Shown: piece by piece, positions 7,748-12,355 of the stretch
Position numbering within the stretch: the stretch's first letter is position 1
Layout of the letters: each line of letters begins with the position of its first letter
Source: JAIRLS01 sp031551455
Lineage (GTDB): Bacteria > Bacteroidota > Bacteroidia > Bacteroidales > UBA4181
Assembly: GCA_031551455.1 (NCBI GenBank)
Contig: JAVBNP010000285.1
Coordinates: 1-12,355, forward strand
Length of the DNA stretch: 12,355 nucleotides
Direction: 5' to 3'
Notes under the pieces: generated by a model
The model's database searches: none
What the model was told of the DNA's origin: nothing
Seen by the model: the letters and a program-made list of their open reading frames with translations, nothing else
Program-made: the position numbers and the translations under genes

Positions 7748-8030
7748 GCCTTTGTAATTAAAAAAAATTCACACTTCCTTTCAAAGTGTAAAAATACCTT
7801 GATATTCATAAAAATAATGTAAAATAGATAGTTGTATATGTTAAAATTATATAAAAATAGTATCTATTATATAGTATTAAAATATTAGAATTTATTTCTG
7901 TCACTGTTGCTGAAATCGCGGATCGTAAGTTCGATTAGAATATCGAGGCATTAAACAAATAATGTTGTACGGATGTTGTAACTTATCATAAAAGGACAAA
8001 AGATGGAAAAGTATCGAAAAACATAATGTC
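7748..8030. other. AT-rich divergent spacer with two inverted repeats
   Basis: This spacer separates the minus-strand HTH gene from the plus-strand esterase. It holds a 6-7-6 inverted repeat (ACACTT 7771-7776, AAGTGT 7784-7789) about 25 bases before the HTH start, overlapping a near-promoter TACACTTTG (one base too long for TAnnTTTG). A wider repeat is AATAGATA (7823-7830) with TATCTATT (7861-7868). I found no convincing promoter box for the esterase and no coding frame. Confidence 0.5.
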
Positions 8031-9017
8031 ATGAAAACAAACGTAGAAAAAGCACCTGATTTCAGGCAAGATCCGCACCTAAATGCGGCAACGAAAAAAT
8101 ATTTGGAAGTATTGAATTCTGGTGGCGTTCCCGTCGAAAGTCTTTCGACGGGGGAAGCCCGCAAAGTGCTGGAGGAAGTACAAGCATCTGTAAAAGTAGA
8201 TGTATCGGGCATTGATGAGACGGAAAAAATAATTTCGGCAGACGACTGTAACATCAAACTGAACGTGGTACGCCCCAAAGGGAAAAAAGGCAAATTACCA
8301 GTTTTCGTTTTCATTCACGGGGGTGGTTGGATTTTGGGCGACTACCCGACGCATCGCAGAATGGTACGCGACTTGGTTGCAGAGTCGGGTTTTGCGGCAG
8401 TATTCGTCAACTATACACCTTCGCCCGAGGCGAAATATCCGCAGGCGATTAATGAAATCTATGCCATCGTGAAATGGCTCGGGGCCAACGGAGATCGGTT
8501 GGAAGTTGACAGCAAGCGTATGGCCTTAGTGGGTAACAGTGTCGGAGGAAACATGTCGGCAGCAACAGCATTAATGATCAAAAACCGGAAAGGTCCCGCC
8601 ATTAAACTATTGGTCTTGTTATGGCCTGTCACCGATGCCTATTTCGATACCGACTCGTACAATGTGTATGCGGAACAACGGTTCTTGACCGCTTCGCTGA
8701 TGAAATGGATGTTCGAACAATATACCACCGACAAGCAACAACGCAACGAAATATATCATTCCCCGTTAAGGGCATCATTGGAAGAACTGAAAGGACTTCC
8801 TCCCACACTGGTTGTAGTGGCCGAAAACGATATTCTGCGAGATGAGGGTGAGGCCTTTGGTCGAAAATTGGACGAAGCGGGAGTAAAAGCAACCACCGTT
8901 CGCTACAACGGGGTAATCCACGATTTCGGATTATTGAACGGATTTGCCGAAATGCCCGAAACACGATCGATGTTTACATACGTGGCGGCGGAACTGAAAA
9001 AATATTTGAATGATTGA
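8031..9017 (+). CDS. Alpha/beta hydrolase, HSL/family IV esterase (alpha/beta-hydrolase fold-3)
   Basis: A 328-residue likely cytosolic carboxylesterase or lipase. The oxyanion-hole motif HGGGW is at 96-100 (FIHGGGWILGDYPTHRRMV), the nucleophile S170 sits in GNSVGG (168-173), and the acid D267 (VVVAENDILRDEGE) and base H297 (NGVIHDFG) complete the triad. The motif order and spacing are those of hormone-sensitive-lipase-like (family IV) enzymes. The nucleophile elbow is GNSVGG instead of the commoner GDSAGG. An N-terminal cap of about 85 residues precedes the fold; there is no signal peptide. Substrate is unknown; short-chain acyl esters are usual for the family. The start is ATG 8031; the other nearby ATG (8024) reads into a stop at once. 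The gene is followed after 38 bases by the GlsB-like gene on the same strand, probably in one transcript. Confidence 0.93.
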   Translation: MKTNVEKAPDFRQDPHLNAATKKYLEVLNSGGVPVESLSTGEARKVLEEVQASVKVDVSGIDETEKIISADDCNIKLNVVRPKGKKGKLPVFVFIHGGGWILGDYPTHRRMVRDLVAESGFAAVFVNYTPSPEAKYPQAINEIYAIVKWLGANGDRLEVDSKRMALVGNSVGGNMSAATALMIKNRKGPAIKLLVLLWPVTDAYFDTDSYNVYAEQRFLTASLMKWMFEQYTTDKQQRNEIYHSPLRASLEELKGLPPTLVVVAENDILRDEGEAFGRKLDEAGVKATTVRYNGVIHDFGLLNGFAEMPETRSMFTYVAAELKKYLND

Positions 9018-9055
9018 AACTATAAGTGCTCATAATATCAATAAATAAACCGAAT

Positions 9056-9313
9056 ATGGAAGGATTGGGAATATTTTGGTCTATTATTATCGGACTTGCG
9101 GCAGGAGCAATTGCCGGATGGATAACAAGAGGCTATGGATTCGGATGTCTCGTGAATATTATCGTGGGGCTTATCGGGAGCGTTTTGGGCGGATGGATTT
9201 ACGGATTGCTCGGGTTTCAGACTCATACCGTATGGGGTGTATTGCTCATGTCAATTGTGGGAGCGGTTGTCCTGCTCGGGATTATTTCGTTGTTTCGTAG
9301 AGGTGCGGATTAA
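9056..9313 (+). CDS. GlsB/YeaQ/YmgE-family stress-response membrane protein
   Basis: An 85-residue inner-membrane protein with three glycine-rich hydrophobic segments, about 5-22 (GIFWSIIIGLAAGAIAGWIT), 29-52 (FGCLVNIIVGLIGSVLGGWIYG) and 58-80 (VWGVLLMSIVGAVVLLGIISLF), then RR at the C-terminus. The order AGAIAGWITRG, NIIVGLIGSVLGGWI and VGAVVLLGII is the hallmark of the family once called transglycosylase-associated proteins. Homologues are induced by general or envelope stress; the molecular activity is not known. I start it at ATG 9056 rather than the upstream in-frame GTG 9026, because 85 residues is the normal length and the extra ten would be polar. The esterase ends 38 bases upstream. 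Confidence 0.92.
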   Translation: MEGLGIFWSIIIGLAAGAIAGWITRGYGFGCLVNIIVGLIGSVLGGWIYGLLGFQTHTVWGVLLMSIVGAVVLLGIISLFRRGAD

Positions 9314-9681
9314 CCAAGTATATTTAAAAGCAGATTACCATGGGTTTATATTCGGAATGCCGTATCGGATAGTTAAAAATTCATCGCGAACCGGTATTCG
9401 ATTTTTCGAAAAAACTCAATATTTATATTGGTTCTTCTAACCCTTATTTTTATTGAACACAACCATTTAAATAACAGTAAATAAATATTTTGATAAAAAT
9501 TAATATCCTTTATTTCAGCATGTTACGATCAAAATAAGCAACTCAACAATGTCGGAAAATGACTTTTTATTTTATAACATTCTAAATATAAAATCATTTT
9601 ATATAAATAATAGATTTGAGACTTTTATATCTTACAACTCCATATTTTACATTTTAATTCATGTTTTTTGATAAAAATATA
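9314..9681. other. AT-rich intergenic stretch, no gene seen
   Basis: About 370 bases between the GlsB-like gene and the tRNA promoter. The reading frames crossing it are short and have no recognisable features. One exact TAnnTTTG match (TAGATTTG, 9611-9618, +) lies about 90 bases before the tRNA. It may be an extra tRNA promoter, the start of a short RNA, or chance in AT-rich DNA. I saw no strong terminator hairpin for the upstream gene. Confidence 0.5.
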
Positions 9682-9689
9682 TATTTTTG
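9682..9689 (+). promoter_or_regulatory. Bacteroidetes-type -7 box for tRNA-Thr
   Basis: TATTTTTG matches TAnnTTTG exactly and ends 14 bases before the first base of the mature tRNA, the spacing expected for a short 5' leader removed by RNase P. The only nearby TTTG (9667-9670) is too close to be a normal -33 element. Confidence 0.55.
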
Positions 9690-9703
9690 TGACTTCTTTT
9701 TAC

Positions 9704-9775
9704 GCCACTTTAGCTCAGCGGTAGAGCAGCTCACTCGTAATGAGCAGGTCGTGGGTTCAAATCCCATGAGTGGCT
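9704..9775 (+). tRNA. tRNA-Thr (anticodon CGT)
   Basis: A 72-base cloverleaf folded by hand. The acceptor GCCACTT (9704-9710) pairs with GAGTGGC (9768-9774) with one G-T pair. The D stem is GCTC/GAGC (9713-9716, 9724-9727). The anticodon stem GCTCA/TGAGC (9729-9733, 9741-9745) encloses the loop CTCGTAA, placing anticodon CGT at 9736-9738, which reads ACG (Thr). The T arm is GTGGG/CCCAT with loop TTCAAAT (9751-9767). The discriminator is T9775, followed by CCG rather than CCA, so CCA is added after transcription. Confidence 0.95.
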
Positions 9776-9819
9776 CCGGGAAAAAAATAGTTTGTTTCGC
9801 ACAATATTTTTTGACAAAC

Positions 9820-9840
9820 GGTCGTTTTCGTAAGACGGCC
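9820..9840 (+). terminator. Possible hairpin after tRNA-Thr
   Basis: The segment 9820-9828 can pair with 9832-9840 as a nine-pair stem (two G-T pairs) with a three-base loop, 45 bases after the tRNA. It is followed by an A/T-rich run but not a clean T tract. It may end the tRNA transcript, or the tRNA and the next gene may be co-transcribed. Confidence 0.35.
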
Positions 9841-9886
9841 TAAAAATAATTTTATTCAATGTGGTTCCGTTTTTAAAAGGATTTAC

Positions 9887-10153
9887 ATGAAATATTATAC
9901 ATACATTCTTTTCAGCCCCGATCGTTACCAATACTATATCGGGCAAAGTCATGAGCCGCCGGAATATATGGCAGACGTACATAATGCGGGAATGAGGATG
10001 GCCACCAAAAAAGGAGCGCCCTGGCAATTAGTATTTGCCAAACAATTCGAAACAAGCTTCGAGTCTCATTTACTGATGAGAAAGTTGCAAACGATGAAGA
10101 GCCGTAAGTATTTACGATATTACATAGATTATTTGTCGGGGGCGAGCAATTAA
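9887..10153 (+). CDS. Small GIY-YIG-fold protein with degenerate active site
   Basis: An 88-residue single-domain protein of the GIY-YIG superfamily (UvrC N-terminal/YhbQ-like). The two signature halves are present as YTYILFS (4-10) and YYIGQS (16-21), followed by VHNAG (31-35), a GAPWQLVFAKQFET stretch (43-56) and a final KSRKYLRYYI helix (71-80). This is the normal architecture of the short Bacteroidetes members. The usual catalytic Arg (RLxxHN) is replaced: M28 lies where Arg is expected. The usual catalytic Glu of the following helix also appears to be lost (M64 in ESHLLMRKLQ). The protein may therefore bind DNA without cutting it, or act by other residues. The ATG at 9887 has AAAGGA about 10 bases upstream. 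A terminator hairpin follows. Fold confidence is high; loss of activity is inferred from a remembered alignment. Confidence 0.85.
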   Translation: MKYYTYILFSPDRYQYYIGQSHEPPEYMADVHNAGMRMATKKGAPWQLVFAKQFETSFESHLLMRKLQTMKSRKYLRYYIDYLSGASN

Positions 10154-10163
10154 TCCTCCAACC

Positions 10164-10195
10164 TTCGGAAACATCTTCCGAATACTTCTCTTTTT
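10164..10195 (+). terminator. Rho-independent terminator after the GIY-YIG gene
   Basis: A perfect 7-bp stem TTCGGAA/TTCCGAA (10164-10170, 10176-10182) with a five-base loop, 11 bases after the stop codon, followed by a pyrimidine-rich tail ending in TTTTT (10191-10195). Confidence 0.65.
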
Positions 10196-10319
10196 GCGAA
10201 AAAATAAAACACTCGTTTTGAAAAACGGAATATTTATTATTCAGGTTGATGACACATCTGTTTTCGACACGACCAATCCGATCACTTTGCTTTTTCAGCT
10301 TTAAACGGAAAAATTTAGT

Positions 10320-10327
10320 TATTTTTG
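10320..10327 (+). promoter_or_regulatory. Bacteroidetes-type -7 box for the cysteate synthase gene
   Basis: TATTTTTG is an exact TAnnTTTG match followed by CCC, a common context in Bacteroidetes promoters. It predicts transcription from about 10333 and so a long leader. No clear TTTG is seen at -33; the closest is a degenerate TTTA at 10300-10303. Confidence 0.5.
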
Positions 10328-10459
10328 CCCTTCATTTATGGCAAATATAAATATTTAATTCGTGCGAATCGGCCATTTTTATGCTTTCGATATACCGAAA
10401 AATCGACGAAAAATTTGCGATAAAGCATTGTTTATTGATCTGTCTTATATTTTTTATTG
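10328..10459 (+). other. Leader region of the cysteate synthase gene with inverted repeats
   Basis: A 132-base stretch without a coding frame between the promoter box and the start codon. Two inverted-repeat units are visible. The first is ATGGC/GCCAT (10338-10342, 10372-10376) around ATTC-gtgc-GAAT. The second is ATGCTTT/AAAGCAT (10381-10387, 10422-10428) enclosing CGAT/ATCG (10388-10391, 10402-10405). I recognise no known riboswitch class. Upstream, 10196-10319 shows nothing beyond AT-rich DNA. Confidence 0.4.
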
Positions 10460-11752
10460 ATGAAATCTTTGGAGCCCACACAATATCTTCTGCAATCGGT
10501 ACATACGGGAAATGAATTTTCGGACAAAGGATGGACGCTCGATCCGCCGAACGAAACGGACCCTTCGTTGATTCGGACAATATACGAGGAAGTACGGTTA
10601 GATGTTAAAGACCCGTCGTGGGGAATTTTCCGTTTTGCCGATTGGTTGCCCGTGCAACGATATCTTCACGGATCGTCGGCGCCCGTTACCTACAAAAGCG
10701 AAGGGCTGGCGCAACGTTTGGGACTGACAAATCTCTATGTTACTTTCAGCGGGTTTTGGCCCGAAAAAGAAGCCGGAATGCGGACTTGTTCTTTTAAGGA
10801 AACCGAAGCTTATTCGGTGTGCGGACGCTTGAATCCCGATACCAAAGATGTGTTGGTTGTTGCTTCGGCCGGCAATACCGCCAGAGCTTTTGCTCGCGTT
10901 TGTTCGGATAACGACATTCCGTTGGTGCTTTGTGTACCCGAGGATAATTTGGACGCATTGTGGTTTGACGAACCGATAAAAAATAACGTAAAGTTGTTCT
11001 GCACCCGTTCGGGCAGCGACTATTTTGACGCCATTCATCTATCGAATATGATTTGTGCTCTTCCGGGCTTTTTTCCTGAAGGAGGAGCCAAAAACGTTGC
11101 TCGTCGTGACGGAATGGGAACCACTGTTCTTTCGGCAGTCGATCGGATCAAACGAATTCCCGATTATTATTTTCAGGCGGTCGGAAGCGGAACGGGAGCC
11201 ATTGCGGCTTGGGAAGCCAACATGCGTTTGATTGTCGACGGACGTTTCGGTACACATAAAATGAAATTGATGGTGTCGCAAAACGAACCTTTTTTACCTA
11301 TGTACCACGCTTGGAACAAGGATTCGCGTCAAATGTTACCCTATGACGATGATGAAGCGCGCCGTCATGTCGAAATCATAGATGCGAAAGTATTGTCGAA
11401 TCGTAAACCACCTTACGCGATTTACGGCGGATTGTACGATGCGCTCAAGGATACGAAAGGCGAAATATTGACGGCAGATAATTCCAAAGCCGCCGAAGCT
11501 TCCGCTTTATTTGAGAAAACGGAAGGGATTGACATTCATCCCGCTGCGGCTGTGGCAACCGCCACGTTAATCGATCGGGTGAAAGCCGGCGCAATCCCCG
11601 CCGATGCCTGCATTATGCTCAACATCACGGGTGGCGGAGAAAAACGATTTAAACGCGATAAAAAAATACGGTACATGAAACCCGATCATATTTTTGATAT
11701 AACTCCTGCCGTGGAGGATGTTAAGACGATTATGTTGAAGGTTTTCGAATAA
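10460..11752 (+). CDS. Cysteate synthase (PLP-dependent, threonine-synthase paralogue)
   Basis: A 430-residue cytosolic fold-type II PLP enzyme. The archaeal cysteate synthase converts O-phospho-L-serine and sulfite to L-cysteate and phosphate, and this protein follows it closely: DWLPVQ (61-66), PVTYKSEGLAQRLGL (75-89), NLYVTFSGFWPEK (91-103), the Schiff-base lysine K113 in TCSFKETEA, the PLP-contact loop ASAGNT (135-140), EGGAKNVARRDGMGT (207-221), and the phosphate-binding GSGTG (242-246) within AVGSGTGAIAAWEANMRLI. Ordinary threonine synthases lack the YKSEGLA and SGFWPEK blocks. Cysteate is the known precursor of capnine-type sulfonolipids in Bacteroidetes; coenzyme M is the archaeal use. 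The N-terminal CxxC of the archaeal enzyme is replaced here (SVHT, 13-16). The start is ATG 10460; the upstream in-frame TTG 10457 adds only one residue. No sulfonolipid acyltransferase lies in this window. A threonine synthase function is less likely. Confidence 0.82.
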   Translation: MKSLEPTQYLLQSVHTGNEFSDKGWTLDPPNETDPSLIRTIYEEVRLDVKDPSWGIFRFADWLPVQRYLHGSSAPVTYKSEGLAQRLGLTNLYVTFSGFWPEKEAGMRTCSFKETEAYSVCGRLNPDTKDVLVVASAGNTARAFARVCSDNDIPLVLCVPEDNLDALWFDEPIKNNVKLFCTRSGSDYFDAIHLSNMICALPGFFPEGGAKNVARRDGMGTTVLSAVDRIKRIPDYYFQAVGSGTGAIAAWEANMRLIVDGRFGTHKMKLMVSQNEPFLPMYHAWNKDSRQMLPYDDDEARRHVEIIDAKVLSNRKPPYAIYGGLYDALKDTKGEILTADNSKAAEASALFEKTEGIDIHPAAAVATATLIDRVKAGAIPADACIMLNITGGGEKRFKRDKKIRYMKPDHIFDITPAVEDVKTIMLKVFE

Positions 11753-11872
11753 TTATAAGTTTTGCATGTTTTTGTATCTGCTTCAAACGCCGCGAGTCGT
11801 ATAAAAATAAACAATTGCCTAATGTTACGAGTGAATAAATGAACGCGTTACAAGCGCGCGCAAACGGTGATA

Positions 11873-12355
11873 CTAAAAATATGTATTCACGGCAAATTCG
11901 AACTGGTTAATAAATATTGATTTGAAAACGGTGATATTATTTTGCTCATAAAACAACAGCATCGCTTTTTTATAAGCAACGGAATCCACTGTTCGAAATG
12001 ACAGAGGACAATAGTTATTTGCCAAGAGAACGGCATTGCTTACAATTCGCGCGGTTCGTTTATTGCCGTCATTAAAAGCTTGAATGTAAGAAAGCAGTAC
12101 CAACAATAACAATGCCTTTTCAAATACATTATTTTTATTGTTCACAAGGGTACACATTTGTTCCATTGCCTCTCGTATTTGGAACTCGTTATCGAGCGGC
12201 TTATAATTCGTTCCCGTTATACCTACGCGGCGTTGCCTTACATTACGATCAACGTCCAGATCCTTAATCAGAATGGAGTGTATATTTTCGATTTTGGTTA
12301 CGCTCAAAGAATTCGAATAGTCCGGATTTTGAAGTATAAAATCGAGCGCATCCTT
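11873..12355 (-). CDS. Fic/DOC-fold protein with His-to-Gln Fic motif, C-terminal part (runs off right edge)
   Basis: The last 160 codons of a gene open to the right edge on the minus strand; the TTG at 12307 is only an internal codon, since 16 more codons (KDALDFILQNP...) are open upstream. Fic-family features: the first helix LSVTKIENIHSIL (visible residues 17-29), RQRRVGITGTNYKPLD (40-55, the flap-type VGITGTxYxPL segment), the hydrophobic helix before the motif, and the Fic motif IQAFNDGNKRTAR (91-103). The catalytic His at the motif start is Q92, while F94, D96, N98, R100 and R103 are kept, so ATP could still bind but canonical AMP transfer is doubtful. CPLSF (116-120) and the following helices are typical of a Fic subgroup that I recall also carrying Gln. 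Any inhibitory helix or N-terminal domain is outside the window. It converges on the cysteate synthase gene over 120 bases with no clear terminator. Confidence 0.88.
   Translation of the reverse strand, partial: KDALDFILQNPDYSNSLSVTKIENIHSILIKDLDVDRNVRQRRVGITGTNYKPLDNEFQIREAMEQMCTLVNNKNNVFEKALLLLVLLSYIQAFNDGNKRTARIVSNAVLLANNYCPLSFRTVDSVAYKKAMLLFYEQNNITVFKSIFINQFEFAVNTYF

Noticed and set aside
9704..9775. tRNA-Thr as an integration site of a mobile element
   Set aside because: I found no repeat of the tRNA 3' end downstream in the window and no integrase gene nearby.
9661..9843. 60-codon frame across the tRNA (product containing HFSSAVEQL)
   Set aside because: This is the usual spurious translation of a tRNA gene, not a protein.
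12305..12307. TTG as the start of the Fic-fold gene
   Set aside because: The frame stays open upstream to the window edge with family-like residues, so the true start lies outside.
1..12355. CRISPR array or phage/defence cluster
   Set aside because: No regularly spaced direct repeats are visible, and no cas, transposase, recombinase or structural phage genes were recognised.

Overview
The window looks like a chromosomal segment of a Bacteroidales bacterium. The signs are a porin-family outer-membrane barrel, an AsmA-like envelope protein with the long charged tail common in this phylum, a cysteate-synthase-type PLP enzyme, a tRNA gene without encoded CCA, and several promoter boxes of the Bacteroidetes type (TAnnTTTG). 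I cannot place it below order level from sequence alone. Most of it is ordinary housekeeping and envelope DNA with AT-rich spacers. I see no CRISPR array, no transposase, no phage genes and no obvious defence island.

Layout, left to right. Bases 1-928 (minus) hold the N-terminal 309 codons of a RelA/SpoT (p)ppGpp synthetase/hydrolase that runs off the left edge. Divergent from it are a small membrane protein (1172-1438, +) and a 923-residue AsmA-like protein (1537-4308, +). The AsmA gene converges on fmt (4443-5396, minus) over a perfect 15-bp stem-loop that can terminate both. Upstream of fmt on the same strand are an AI-2E-family permease (5515-6552), a MITE-like nested inverted repeat (about 6645-6775), a small porin-family barrel (6797-7480), and a 68-residue protein resembling only the first half of an AraC-type DNA-binding domain (7541-7747).

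After an AT-rich divergent spacer come an HSL/family IV esterase (8031-9017, +) and, 38 bases later, a GlsB/YeaQ-type stress membrane protein (9056-9313, +), probably co-transcribed. A long AT-rich gap leads to a tRNA-Thr(CGT) at 9704-9775 with its own promoter box. Next is a small GIY-YIG-fold protein that lacks the usual catalytic Arg and Glu (9887-10153, +). A 132-base leader containing inverted repeats then precedes a cysteate synthase homologue (10460-11752, +). The right edge holds the C-terminal part of a Fic-fold protein (11873-12355, minus) whose catalytic His is replaced by Gln.

Functionally the region joins stringent response (RSH), translation initiation (fmt, tRNA-Thr), envelope biogenesis and stress (AsmA, OMP, AI-2E permease, GlsB) and one specialised metabolic gene. 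The cysteate synthase is the most informative: cysteate is the known precursor of capnine-type sulfonolipids in Bacteroidetes. The most notable oddities are two small proteins that keep a nuclease or AMPylase fold while losing the catalytic residues, the half-HTH protein beside the barrel gene, and the MITE-like repeat. None of these proves a new system; they are leads.
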